Assembly: GCA_002719955.1 (NCBI GenBank)
Contig: PBFW01000071.1
Location: 186,001-250,000 of the forward strand
Source: Deltaproteobacteria bacterium
Lineage (GTDB): Bacteria > Myxococcota_A > UBA9160 > UBA4427
DNA length: 64,000 nucleotides
Direction of reading: 5' to 3'
In this document: positions 8,139-17,188 of the stretch, one piece after another
How positions within the stretch are numbered: position 1 is the first letter of the stretch
Layout of the letters: each line of letters begins with the position of its first letter
The notes under the pieces: generated by a model
The model's input: only the letters and a program-made list of their open reading frames with translations
The model's database searches: none
Told to the model about the DNA's origin: nothing
Made by a program: the position numbers and the translations under genes

Positions 8139-10016
8139 CTAGGCGTTTGACATGACTTCTCGAACCTTGGAGAGTAGAGAGGCGCGAGTGAAAGGCTTCT
8201 GGAGAAATGGGAGGGATCTGTTTCCGGGTTCCAGGATGCCGTTGTCGAATCCGGAGACAAGAAGGACCTTGATCTCGGGGAGTCGCTTTTGGATGGCTAG
8301 ACTCAGATTGAAACCGGAAAGCCCGGGGAGGACCAGATCCGTGATAATCAGATCCAGACCCTCGCCGACCTCGTCACAGATTCGGAAGGCATCGTCTGCG
8401 TTTGCCGCAGTAAGGACTCTGTGTCCATCCTTTTCTAGAATTTTCTGGGCCAGTTGACGCACCAACTCTTCATCCTCGACGATCAGGATGGTCAACTTTT
8501 TCCTGAGCAAGGCCAAATCGGGCTGCATTGCCGCTTTTGTGGCAATTTCATTGATGCTCGGCAAATAGACCTTGAACACCGTGCCTTCGTTGGGAGTACT
8601 TTGAACTTCCATGAAACCGTTACTCTGAGAGACGATCCCATAGACCATGGCCAGCCCCAAGCCCGTTCCTTCGCCTAGCGGCTTGGTGGTAAAGAACGGC
8701 TCGAAGATGCGAGAAAGAGTAGCAGCATCCATGCCGGCACCGGTGTCCCGGACGCTCAATACAACGTAGCGTCCTGCCGGGATGGGCGAGGCGCTAGCCA
8801 CGGGGACGACCGTGTTGGCTTCGATGAAGCTCGAATCCAGTGCGAAGTCCAGTTGGCCCCAGCCGTCCATTGCGTCTCGAGAGTTGACGGCCAGGTTCAT
8901 GATGACTTGCTCGAATTGACTTCGATCCACATCGATGTTGCCCAGGCCTTCCGCGACTTCGACATTCACGATGACCCCCTCGCCAATCAGGCGTTGGAGC
9001 ATCTCTTCCATCCGGTGAAGAACTTCGATCGGGTCAACGACAGATGATCTCAGGACCTGTTTTCGGCTGAAAGCGAGCAGTTGTCGCGTCAAGGTTGCAG
9101 CCCGCTCTCCCGCGGTGATGATCTCGCTGACATCACCCCGTAAACTTTCATCAAGCCCCCGGTTGTCCACAAGATCCGCAGCGTAACCCAAGATCACTGT
9201 CAGTAGATTGTTGAAATCGTGCGCCACTCCGCCAGCGAGGCGACCAACCGCTTCCAGTTTCTGCGACTGTTCGAGTTGTAGCTCCAATTCTTGCTTTCGT
9301 TCTCGAAGGATGGCTGCGGAGGCGAGAGACTCAACGGAGTCATTCAGCCGCAGGAACTCTTCGGCTCCCTTGAAGTCGTCCAACGGGGGTTCGTCCCCGG
9401 CCACCAAGTTTCTTAATTTTTCATCGATCTTCCGGAGAGGGCGAATCGCCAGTCGGTAGAAGCCGGCGATGAGCACGACGGCCGTGAGTAGAAGAAGCGC
9501 CGCAAAAAGAAGCTGGAGCTTCAGCGCGTGTTGGCCTGCTTGGATTTCTATATCGCGCAGGTCGATGACAAGTTCCACCTCACCGACGGAATGTTCGCCT
9601 GCCTGCAAAGTGTGCTTGAGCGTGAAGCGACCATCTTTCTCGGCGGCCAAAGTGTGCGGTGTTTCGACCAGGATGGTGCCGTCGCGACCTCGGATTTTCA
9701 TAGCCCGCACCGCCGGGTAGTATTGCTTAAAGTCATTCACGACTCGTCTGAGCACGGGGAGATCGATGTTCGGGTCAGCGGTGATGACCTGATCCTGAAG
9801 AGTGGGAACCAAGGCGCCCAGCGCGCGTCCATATTGCTCGCGAATCAGGTCTACCATGACCGCGGTTTCCATGCGCCGCACGGGCTCGTTGCTCAACAGG
9901 AGAAGGCCAAGGAGAATAAATGGCAGAGTGGCGAAAAGGCGCTGTCTAATAGACCATGATGCGGGCCGGGTTTCTTCAGTCACAGTCACTCTTTGTTCTT
10001 GAGCCCCATCTGACAC
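8139..10016 (-). CDS. Hybrid sensor histidine kinase with C-terminal receiver
   Basis: A 625-residue inner-membrane kinase. Two membrane segments (about 27-43 and 165-188) bracket a periplasmic sensor region of about 120 residues. A HAMP-like linker follows, then a HisKA H-box AHDFNNLLT, HATPase boxes (NLAVNSRDAMDG, DTGAGM, GTGLGLAMVYG) and a receiver domain beginning LTILIVEDEELVR with the phospho-acceptor Asp in LIITDLVLPG. It starts at GTG 10016, six bases after the PhnD-like gene, so the lipoprotein is probably its ligand-binding partner. No separate response regulator is nearby; the attached receiver probably passes phosphate to a phosphotransfer protein elsewhere. Confidence 0.9.
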   Translation of the reverse strand: MSDGAQEQRVTVTEETRPASWSIRQRLFATLPFILLGLLLLSNEPVRRMETAVMVDLIREQYGRALGALVPTLQDQVITADPNIDLPVLRRVVNDFKQYYPAVRAMKIRGRDGTILVETPHTLAAEKDGRFTLKHTLQAGEHSVGEVELVIDLRDIEIQAGQHALKLQLLFAALLLLTAVVLIAGFYRLAIRPLRKIDEKLRNLVAGDEPPLDDFKGAEEFLRLNDSVESLASAAILRERKQELELQLEQSQKLEAVGRLAGGVAHDFNNLLTVILGYAADLVDNRGLDESLRGDVSEIITAGERAATLTRQLLAFSRKQVLRSSVVDPIEVLHRMEEMLQRLIGEGVIVNVEVAEGLGNIDVDRSQFEQVIMNLAVNSRDAMDGWGQLDFALDSSFIEANTVVPVASASPIPAGRYVVLSVRDTGAGMDAATLSRIFEPFFTTKPLGEGTGLGLAMVYGIVSQSNGFMEVQSTPNEGTVFKVYLPSINEIATKAAMQPDLALLRKKLTILIVEDEELVRQLAQKILEKDGHRVLTAANADDAFRICDEVGEGLDLIITDLVLPGLSGFNLSLAIQKRLPEIKVLLVSGFDNGILEPGNRSLPFLQKPFTRASLLSKVREVMSNA

Positions 10017-10022
10017 GACGAT

Positions 10023-10940
10023 TTAACCGCCAAAGGATCGACTCGACTCGATGGCGGCGCGAATCGAGTTGTAGTCTGAATCATTGGCAGGTAGAAACCC
10101 GTCTTTATTCAGTGCGGTCAGAGCTTTCCGGTCTTCCATGCTCAAGAGAGCCTCCTGAATGGCTCCGAACACACGGGGATCGAGACCGACTCGAGCAATC
10201 CACGGTTTGGTGACATTGGGGAAAGTAGCGATCACGCGAAGAGGCTCTCCGGCTTCGCTCAGCTTCTTGAAAGTGCCTTCCTTCAGCGCACCAGCGACAT
10301 ACATTTGACTCGCTACCGCCATACCGACCTTATCGTGTCGCCCGAGATAATCGAAACCACCCAATTCGTTGGCCCCAATTCCGTGATCCAGAAGCATCTG
10401 CTGTGCGAGAAAACGGCCTATTGTGGACTGAGGGTCGCCAAAAGCAAAACGCTCACCCTCCAACTCTGACACGTGCTGGATCGGACTGTCCGCGTGAACA
10501 CAGATGACGCCCTGGAAGGTCTTCTTTCCCTTATTGCTCTCAATGGCGATGAGTTGAATTCCGGGATTCATCTCCTTTGCCATCACATAGGAGGCCGGGC
10601 CCATTCGGGCAAAATCAACTCGCCCGTCGACGAGTTCATTCACTCCCCCCGTGTAGGTCGAGGATACCTTGATTCGCACGCGCACTGGTTCGCCCAATTC
10701 TCTAGAGAGAGTACTTTCAAGCACTGATAGGGCAGGGGCGAATTGCTCTACCATTTTGGTGGCGGCATCGGATGTATAGATACCGAATACCAGTTGTACG
10801 GCGGATTTTTCGAGATCAGGAGCAATCCCAACCTGTTCCTGACCCGCCGGCTCGAACGAATCGCAAGCGAAACTCAGCCCCAGTGTAGTTAAATAAACGA
10901 GAGCAAGTCCTATCAGGAGTGATCTGCGCGGAACCTTCAA
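10023..10940 (-). CDS. PhnD-like periplasmic-binding lipoprotein
   Basis: A 305-residue substrate-binding protein of the phosphate/phosphite/phosphonate (PhnD) class. The N-terminus [20 protein letters not shown] ends in a lipobox LSFAC, giving a lipidated Cys26. Family features include [33 protein letters not shown] and the mid-domain [15 protein letters not shown]. No ABC permease or ATPase is adjacent. Instead it is the first gene of a two-gene operon with a hybrid kinase, the arrangement of a sensory rather than transport binding protein. The ligand is unknown. Confidence 0.8.
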   Translation of the reverse strand: MKVPRRSLLIGLALVYLTTLGLSFACDSFEPAGQEQVGIAPDLEKSAVQLVFGIYTSDAATKMVEQFAPALSVLESTLSRELGEPVRVRIKVSSTYTGGVNELVDGRVDFARMGPASYVMAKEMNPGIQLIAIESNKGKKTFQGVICVHADSPIQHVSELEGERFAFGDPQSTIGRFLAQQMLLDHGIGANELGGFDYLGRHDKVGMAVASQMYVAGALKEGTFKKLSEAGEPLRVIATFPNVTKPWIARVGLDPRVFGAIQEALLSMEDRKALTALNKDGFLPANDSDYNSIRAAIESSRSFGG

Positions 10941-11078
10941 GATTCTAGCTCCAGCAATGCTCCAAACGGTCGAAGGAGCATTATTCCCTGATTATACTGA
11001 ACCGCCCCGCGATTGCCGGAGGCTCCATTCCTCGAGAGGATGGAGCTACGGCACGCAGAAACAGGTTTTTACAAGCGG

Positions 11079-11214
11079 TTCGGGAACGAGCGAGGAGAAG
11101 GCTCGGATGAAGGATCTCGAAAGCGAAAATCGAGAACTTCGCCGAGCCAACGAGATTATTCGCAAGGCGTCCGCGTGTTTCGCACAGGCGGAGTTCGGCC
11201 GCCGGCCGAAGTAG
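11079..11214 (+). pseudogene. IS3-family orfA, N-terminus missing
   Basis: Only the C-terminal leucine-zipper half remains ([20 protein letters not shown] then [14 protein letters not shown]), which matches IS3 OrfA. The helix-turn-helix DNA-binding half, about 60 residues in intact copies, is absent because the left inverted repeat lies only about 50 bases upstream. An internal deletion is inferred. Confidence 0.8.
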
Positions 11215-11216
11215 TG

Positions 11217-12125
11217 ATGGTGGAGTCCATCTACGATCCTCGAGATGAGTACGGGTCGAGCCGATCTGCAGCGTTCTGCCGATTGTCCGTCGATATACCA
11301 CGAACAGAAAACCAGACAGGCCGACCCAACTCGGTTGCCTGCGCGATTGGTTCGTGATTCTTGGCTCCGTGAAGAGATCGAGCGGGTTTGGAAGGAGAAC
11401 CGGTCGGCCTACGGAGCACGCAAGGTCTGGCTGCAGTTGAACCGAGAAGGCTTCGTTGTGGCTCGCTGCGCCGTGGACCGCTTGATGCGTCAGATGGGCC
11501 TCCACGGCGTTATTTGCGGCGGCCAGTACAAGAAGGCGAAGATCGTCGATGATGCGGAACAGCGCCCAGCGGATCTTGTGAAGCGTGACTTCACGGCCGA
11601 TCGACCCAACCAGCTTTGGGTGGCCGACATCACATACGTCGCGATCTGGACGGGCTTCATCTGCGTCGCGTTCCTGACGGATATCTTCTCTCGTAAGGTC
11701 GTTGGATGGCGAGTATCGAAGTCGTTGAGAAGTGATCTCGCTCTCGATGCTCTGGAGCAGGCGCTTCACGCTCGTCCCCGCAAAGAAAAGCTCATACACC
11801 ACAGCGACCGGGGCGCTCAGTATGTGTTGATCCGCTACACGAAGAGGCTGGCGAAGCAGGTATCGAGCCCTCATCAGACAGCGCCGGAGACTCGTACGAC
11901 AATTCGCTGGCCGAGACGATCTTCGGCCTTTTCAGGGCTGAAGTGATCTGGCCTAACGGTCCGTGGAAAGGCCTCGAGGAAGTCGAGTTCGCAGTGCTCG
12001 AATGGGTCGACTGGTTCAATAATCGACGACTATTTGAGCCGATCGCGGAAATCCCATCGGCAGAGTTCGAGGCGATGCACTGCGAAGGGCAGGAAGGAAG
12101 GGCCAAGGAGGCTGGACTCAGCTAA
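11217..12125 (+). pseudogene. IS3-family transposase orfB with two frameshifts
   Basis: rve/DDE transposase. The start MVESIYDPRDEYG is in one frame. The body (ADPTRLPARLVRDSWLREEI, QLWVADITYVAIWTGFI, HHSDRGAQYV) is in a second frame from about 11250. The end (DSYDNSLAETIFGLFRAEVI, ATLEWVDWFNNRR-like) returns to the first from about 11853, where one base appears lost in a codon reading GCG-GAA in relatives. The catalytic Asp, Asp and Glu are all encoded but in different frames, so the enzyme cannot be made intact. Confidence 0.88.
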
Positions 12126-12156
12126 ATGAGTCTCCGGGATTACCAGGGCGGTTCAG

Positions 12157-12654
12157 GTCTCCCCGGTGGCGGGGTCTCTAGTGAAGCGTTGAGCGTCTCC
12201 GCTGACCGCTCGGTTGTTGTCGGCCTCTCGAATCAGATATTGGGCAGGAGGCCTTTGTATGGACCGCTTCTTCCGGAATGCTTGGGCTGGGCGCTGGACC
12301 GTTTAGTGCCACCCTTGGGATTTCAGCGGACGGCACGACTATGTGGGTCAGAGCGCAGTTGGCGCATTCATCTGGACACCTAGTGGCGGCGTGCAGTCAC
12401 TTCAGGTTCTTCTTGAATTGGTTGGTCTTGATCTGTCGGGCTGGAACCTTTCGGGGGCGACAGGAGTTTTGGCCAATGGCACACGGATTGTGGGATACGG
12501 AGGCAGCCCTGACGTTGGCTTGGGAGAAGGCTTCGTTGCAGTGATTCCCGAACCCTCCACCGCCCTGCTGATGGGCCTCGGCTTCGCCGGACTAGCAGGA
12601 AGGCGACGAACCTCCCCCCCCCTGGTCTGGAGTTCCCCGCGGTCACCGTTCTAG
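12157..12654 (+). pseudogene. PEP-CTERM HAF-repeat exported protein, 5' truncated and frameshifted
   Basis: Joined across frames, the product reads GGGVSSEALSVSADRSVVVG, then GQEAFVWTASSGMLGLGAG, then VGAFIWTPSGGVQS, which are HAF-type repeats. The tail VIPEPSTALLMGLGFAGLAG followed by RRR is a classical PEP-CTERM exosortase signal. At least two frameshifts are needed, and the 5' end is missing where the IS3 element lies. Intact members are secreted and processed by an exosortase; no exosortase gene is in this window, but the tail implies one elsewhere in the genome or its donor. Confidence 0.75.
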
Positions 12655-13129
12655 TGATCGTCTCGTGGTGTAGCCGCGCCGCCCAGTACCTTCATGTCCG
12701 CCCGACATAAAATGGCTCGCCGAGGTGGAAGCCAAGGGCTTAACAGGCTCTAAGCGCATTCGGGGCTTGGAACGGTAGCTGCGTACCAACCGTCTGGCGG
12801 CTCAGGAGGCCGCCCGGCAGCGCATGCTGGCATGGGAGTTGTGGCGCGATGGGCTCGGGGAAATCTCGACAAGGGGCACGCTTCCGACACCTGAACCGAA
12901 GCGCAGGATCTCATGCAAATCGGGTCACGCTGAGGGGACGTGATGACGTACCTGCCGGATTTCAAAGTTCGCTGATCGATTGCTCCTAGCCGATGGGAGA
13001 TTGGCGGCTCGACTGCGTGGCGCTGTATTTCCGGCGACTCGCGGTAACGCTGCGGGTGACGAATCTCGGCTCTGGAATCGCCCTGTAGAGCCGACAGGGG
13101 TGTCTAGAGGCCGCACTGGGGAGATCGAC
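12655..13129. other. Stretch without an intact gene, right end of the island
   Basis: About 475 bases. A broken frame around 12745-12945 reads coding-like (LRTNRLAAQEAARQRMLAWE) but has an internal stop and matches nothing I recognise. Just before the attR repeat, the bases CACTGGGGAGATC loosely resemble the anticodon arm of the tRNA-Pro, possibly a decayed 5' part, but no cloverleaf forms. No promoter or terminator is seen. Confidence 0.4.
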
Positions 13130-13163
13130 CGTGGGTTCAAGTCCCACCGGCCCGACCAGAAGT
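13130..13163 (+). repeat. Putative attR: right copy of 34-bp direct repeat
   Basis: Identical to 5571-5604 and contains the T arm, acceptor 3' strand and CCA of tRNA-Pro without the 5' part of the tRNA. Together the two copies delimit the island. Confidence 0.85.
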
Positions 13164-13374
13164 ACCTCTTTACTTGGGAATCCGGTACGTCGGAATGCCT
13201 CTTTCCAGGCGATCCCGCGAGCAGAAGGTCGTGCGGTCCCGCGCGACTTTTTACCCAGCCTCGGTCTTCGCGGGCGTCCTTGGGATGGCGCGTCGGAGTC
13301 GGGGGATTGAGATCCGATCCGGCGCGGGCACGCGCGCAACCCCGAACCCAGCCGGCGTTCTTCCTAGAACGCGG

Positions 13375-14178
13375 ATGGGATATGCTCGGGCCGTGGTGCG
13401 ATTATCTCAGCTCAGTCGTTCGGTGGTGGGCCGCGTCGTCCTGATCACAGGGGCGGCGAGTGGAATGGGGCGTGCGACGGCTCATCTTTTTGCCGATGAA
13501 GGGGCCCGGGTCGCGGTCACGGATCTCGATCAGGCCAAAGTCGATGCGGTGGTCGCTGAGATCCGGGCTGCGGGGGGTGAGGCCGGGGGGTGGGTCCTCG
13601 ATGTGGCAGATGGAGCACTCATCCACGAGGTCGTCGGTCTCGTTCAGTCGACACTCGGCGAGATCGACGTGTTGGTGAACAACGCCGGGATTGCGATCGG
13701 GGCTTCCTACGAGCAATCCGACGAAGATTATGAACCCCAGTGGGAACGCGCGATGGACATCATGCTGAGGTCGCATCAGCGCCTGGTGCGTGCCTGTCTG
13801 GCTCAGCTGCGAAGAAATGGCGAGGGCCGGATCATCAATATCGCCTCGACGGAGGGGCTCGGGGCAACCCAGGGTACGAGCCCCTACACGGCGGCGAAGC
13901 ATGGCGTGATTGGATTGACGCGATCGATGGCTGTTGAACTCGGCGCGATGGGGGTGACGGCGAACTGTGTCTGTCCGGGGCCGATTGTGACGGGCTTGAC
14001 CGAACGGATCCCCGAGGCGGATCGGGAAAAATATGCTCGGCGCCGGGTTCCACTGCGCCGTTATGGGAGCCCGGAAGAGGTCGCACAAGTCACGCTCAGT
14101 CTGGCACTTCCCGCTTCTTCTTACCTCAATGGAGTCGTCGTTCCGGTCGATGGTGGAATGTCGATCCAGAACACCTAG
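13375..14178 (+). CDS. Short-chain dehydrogenase/reductase (SDR)
   Basis: Classical SDR of about 267 residues. The NAD(P) loop is TGAASGMG, LVNNAG follows, and the catalytic Ser (NIASTEG) and Tyr-Lys (SPYTAAKHG) are present. The C-terminal VPVDGGMS is standard. Asp in VTDLD after beta-2 suggests a preference for NAD over NADP. The frame is open from 13174, but the Rossmann fold begins only near 13400, so a start at ATG 13375 or GTG 13393/13396 is likely. It is the first intact gene beyond the island; the substrate is not predictable. It is followed by galE on the same strand. Confidence 0.85.
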   Translation: MGYARAVVRLSQLSRSVVGRVVLITGAASGMGRATAHLFADEGARVAVTDLDQAKVDAVVAEIRAAGGEAGGWVLDVADGALIHEVVGLVQSTLGEIDVLVNNAGIAIGASYEQSDEDYEPQWERAMDIMLRSHQRLVRACLAQLRRNGEGRIINIASTEGLGATQGTSPYTAAKHGVIGLTRSMAVELGAMGVTANCVCPGPIVTGLTERIPEADREKYARRRVPLRRYGSPEEVAQVTLSLALPASSYLNGVVVPVDGGMSIQNT

Positions 14179-14234
14179 CGCGCGTTTCCAACGGGGGACG
14201 ATGCCATGGCCGCTCGTGGGCCGATCGGGGGAGA

Positions 14235-15278
14235 ATGGAATTGTCCGAGACGATGCAGCCCAAAATCCTCGTGACGGGTGGGGCGGGGTTCATCGGTTCC
14301 CATACGGTCGTCGACCTGGTCGAGAATGGCTACGAACCGATCCTGGTCGACGATTTCTCGAATTCCGAACATTCGGTCCTGGCGGGGCTCGAGGCGATCT
14401 GTGGTCGCCGTCTGCACTGTCATAAGGTCGATTGCCGAGATCGGGCGGGCCTGACGAATCTCTTCGAATCCGAAGGGCCGATCACCGGCGTGATCCACTT
14501 CGCGGCTTCGAAGGCGGTCTCTGAATCCCAGGACAAGCCGCTCATGTATTACGGCAATAATCTGGGATCGCTCATTACGCTCCTCGAGGTCATGGGCGAG
14601 TTCGGCGTGCGTGATCTCGTCTTCTCGTCCTCGTGCACGGTCTATGGTCAGCCGAAGAAGTTGCCCGTGACCGAGGAGACGCCGGTGGCCGAAGCCGCCT
14701 CGGTCTATGGTGCCACGAAGCAGATCGGCGAGAATATTCTGCGCGATCTGATCGCTTCCGCCGCGCCGCACAGGATCATGCTGCTTCGTTATTTCAACCC
14801 GATTGGTGCGCATCCCTCGGCGTTGATCGGCGAGTTGCCCCTCGGAGCCCCCCAGAATCTCGCGCCCCTGATCCTGCAGAGCGCGGCCGGGATGCGCGGG
14901 CCCATTCAGATTTTCGGCGATGACTGGGATACGCCGGATGGAACCTGCATTCGTGACTATATCCATGTGCTCGACCTCGCAGCGGCACACGTCAAGGGCC
15001 TGGCATGGATGGCCGGACAGTCGGAGGCACCGCTGCTCGAAGTGCTGAACGTGGGGACCGGCCGTGGCACGTCCGTCAAGGAAGCGCTCGAGGCATTCGA
15101 ACGCGCAACAGGTCGCCCGATCGAATACGAGGTCGGGCCACGTCGCCCTGGGGATATCGAGAAGATCTATGCCGATTGCGAGCGGGTCGAGCGCGTGCTC
15201 GGATGGAGCGCAACGCGAAGCATCGAAGACGCCATGCGAGACGCCTGGGCTTGGCAAGAGGCGTTGGGCGGGCGTTGA
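14235..15278 (+). CDS. galE: UDP-glucose 4-epimerase
   Basis: NAD-dependent extended SDR interconverting UDP-glucose and UDP-galactose, supplying galactosyl units for the polysaccharide locus. It has 347 residues, the usual length. [11 protein letters not shown] is the cofactor loop, SSSCTVYGQP holds the catalytic Ser/Thr and VYGATKQIGE the Tyr-Lys pair. RYFNPIGAHPSALIGE and the WDTPDGTCIRDYIHVLDLA region are typical of GalE. The start ATG 14235 follows a GGGGGA; ATG 14253 is possible. Specificity for N-acetyl sugars cannot be excluded. Confidence 0.93.
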   Translation: MELSETMQPKILVTGGAGFIGSHTVVDLVENGYEPILVDDFSNSEHSVLAGLEAICGRRLHCHKVDCRDRAGLTNLFESEGPITGVIHFAASKAVSESQDKPLMYYGNNLGSLITLLEVMGEFGVRDLVFSSSCTVYGQPKKLPVTEETPVAEAASVYGATKQIGENILRDLIASAAPHRIMLLRYFNPIGAHPSALIGELPLGAPQNLAPLILQSAAGMRGPIQIFGDDWDTPDGTCIRDYIHVLDLAAAHVKGLAWMAGQSEAPLLEVLNVGTGRGTSVKEALEAFERATGRPIEYEVGPRRPGDIEKIYADCERVERVLGWSATRSIEDAMRDAWAWQEALGGR

Positions 15279-15394
15279 TAGAGACCCGCAAGCAGTCGCG
15301 ATTCGAGTGATGGATTTCGGAGCCCTTGGACCTCGGAGGCTCAGCATTCCCTTCGGCGCCGGGAATGGGTACAGAGCAAGAAGATTCGCGTGGA

Positions 15395-16261
15395 TCAACG
15401 GGACGCGAGGCCCGCGCTCCCGACATGCAGGATGCTTCTGCCTTCGCGCGTGATCCGTTCGGCATCGAACTTGATCGCGTGTCCCATATTCGAACTACTG
15501 AGGGCATAGTCGACGCCGCCGCCGAGTCCGAAGAACCCGGGCGGGGACGCCCTCGGGTTTTCCTGCCACCAGTCCCGATCGCAGAAGATCGAGACCACCG
15601 CGATCGACCAGGGTTCGTCGCAATGGAACTTGCAGCCCAATTGCAGCTTGGGCCAGAGATGTCTTACGCAATCTCTGGCCGAGCTCGGCAGATCCGCATC
15701 CTCGAATACGAGGACGATAGCCTTGGTGTCGATGTGTTCGAGCGTGCCCGCGTACAAGCCGACGACGAAATGGCAGACATCGAGATCGCTGTAGCGGGGA
15801 AGGGTCTCTTTTACATCCTCGACACCGTTTTGGCTGCTGAAGTCGCCTTGCTCCCAGCGATAATAGGTCCCCGACTCGGGTGGATGTCGACGGATTCCTT
15901 TGCTTCGGGTTTGGGGAGCCCCGCGAAGGTGTCGCGCACGAAGAGTCGCCTCCCGATCAACCCGCGCAGGCGAGGGATAGGGCGATCATGCTCGCGCCCT
16001 CGTAGCAGCCGCACTCCACGACATCGCCTTCGATCGACGGGGGAACACGGACGATCTCCCGGACCAGGACGAGTTGCCGTTGCAGCGTGATGAGAGAAGG
16101 CGTCTTGCCCGCGCTCCGAAAGAGCTTGACGACGAGCTGAAGCTTGCGAGGTGCCCAATTCCGTGTCCCTTGGCCGCTCGATCGAGAAGGAATTTTGCAG
16201 CGAGAGCCAGGACGCTGAATTGGGCAATCAAACGACGCATGGCGATGATTTTAGCTCCCAA
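15395..16261 (-). pseudogene. TylF/MycF-like O-methyltransferase, frameshifted
   Basis: Read across three frames on the minus strand. An N-terminal segment (ALAAKFLLDRAAKGHGIGHL), then LFRSAGKTPSLITLQRQLVL, VPPSIEGDVVECGCYEGAS (SAM-binding), LFVRDTFAGLPKPEAKESVD, YYRWEQGDFSSQNGVEDV and IVLVFEDADLPSSARDC, up to the end LHVGSAGLASR. These match macrocin-type sugar O-methyltransferases. At least two frameshifts, near 15955 and 15870, break it. Intact relatives methylate deoxysugar or glycan hydroxyls. Its presence between galE and rfbA suggests that the glycan was once O-methylated. Confidence 0.7.
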
Positions 16262-16297
16262 TGTAAGGAGGCTGAGAATTCATCGCGCTGGATCGGG

Positions 16298-17188
16298 TCA
16301 GCGGGGGCTCGCGCCGCCGTGCTCTTCGTCGACGAGCTGGAGTAGATATTCGCCGTAGGGGTTCTTTGAAAGACCGATCGCGCGCTCGCGCAATTCGCTG
16401 GTGTCGATCCAACCATTGCGCCAGCCGATCTCCTCGGGGCACGAAACGCGCAGTCCCTGGCGTTCCTGGACGGCTTGGATGAAATTGGACGCCTGGAGCA
16501 ATGCCTCGTGTGTACCCGTATCGAGCCATGCGACGCCGCGACCGAGCAGCTCGACGTTGAGCATGCCACGTTCGAGATAAACCAGGTTCACATCCGTGAT
16601 CTCGAGTTCGCCTCGAGCGGAGGGTGTCAGGTGACGTGCGATGTCGACGACCTGATCGTCGTAGAAATAGAGTCCGGTCACCGCATAATTGGATTTTGGC
16701 TGGGCCGGCTTTTCTTTGATCGAGAGGATCCGGCCGTCCTCGCCGAAATCGACCACGCCGTATCGCTCTGGGTCGTGGACGTGATAGCCGATCACCGTCG
16801 CGCCCTGTTCGAGGGTCGCCGCCCGCCGGATCGAATCCGGGAAACCGTGGCCATAGAAAATATTGTCGCCGAGGGCGAGCGCGACCGGATCCCCGTTGAT
16901 CCAATCGGCGGCCACGAGGAAGGCTTGCGCGATGCCCTCGGGCTTGTCCTGGATTCGGTATTGAATCCGGACTCCGAAGGCGCTGCCGTCGCCGAGCAGG
17001 CGCTCGAAGAGCGGGGTGTCCTCGGGGGTTGAAATCAGCAGGATGTCCTGGATTCCGGCGAGCATCAGCGACGAGAGCGGGTAGTAGACCATCGGCTTGT
17101 CGTAGATCGGCAGAAGCTGTTTGGAGACGCCACCGGTGGCCGGCAGCAGGCGTGTCCCCGAGCCGCCGGCGAGTAGGATGCCCTTCAT
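16298..17188 (-). CDS. rfbA: Glucose-1-phosphate thymidylyltransferase (RmlA)
   Basis: Makes dTDP-glucose from dTTP and glucose 1-phosphate. It has 296 residues, the family length. The nucleotide-binding signature is [18 protein letters not shown], followed by [27 protein letters not shown] and [10 protein letters not shown]. Its ATG overlaps the rfbB stop by four bases (ATGA), so it is translationally coupled to rfbB. rfbC and rfbD are not in the window, so whether dTDP-rhamnose or another 6-deoxyhexose is the end point is open. Confidence 0.95.
   Translation of the reverse strand: MKGILLAGGSGTRLLPATGGVSKQLLPIYDKPMVYYPLSSLMLAGIQDILLISTPEDTPLFERLLGDGSAFGVRIQYRIQDKPEGIAQAFLVAADWINGDPVALALGDNIFYGHGFPDSIRRAATLEQGATVIGYHVHDPERYGVVDFGEDGRILSIKEKPAQPKSNYAVTGLYFYDDQVVDIARHLTPSARGELEITDVNLVYLERGMLNVELLGRGVAWLDTGTHEALLQASNFIQAVQERQGLRVSCPEEIGWRNGWIDTSELRERAIGLSKNPYGEYLLQLVDEEHGGASPR

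Larger units (their letters stand above)
10997..12156 (+). mobile_element. IS3-family insertion sequence, inactivated
   Basis: An element of about 1.16 kb with imperfect terminal inverted repeats of roughly 32 bp. The left end begins CTGAACCGCCCCG (10997-11009) and the right end finishes CAGGGCGGTTCAG (12144-12156), with the match continuing inward around CCGGAG. It carries truncated orfA and a twice-frameshifted orfB. No target-site duplication is obvious. It lies against the 5'-truncated PEP-CTERM gene. Confidence 0.85.
5571..13163. mobile_element. tRNA-Pro-integrated genomic island, 7.6 kb, partly decayed
   Basis: Bounded by the two 34-bp direct repeats. The content differs from the flanks: several broken gene fragments, one IS3-family element, and lone metabolic and sensory genes with no shared pathway. 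No tyrosine recombinase gene was recognised inside, so the element is probably immobile or was mobilised in trans. The limits are inferred from the repeats alone. Confidence 0.7.

Noticed and set aside
13100-13129. Second tRNA-Pro gene upstream of the attR repeat
   Set aside because: Only the 3' third is preserved; acceptor 5' strand, D arm and anticodon arm cannot be formed.
15326-16090. Plus-strand open frame of 254 codons after galE
   Set aside because: The minus strand here reads as a broken TylF-like methyltransferase, so the plus frame is its shadow.
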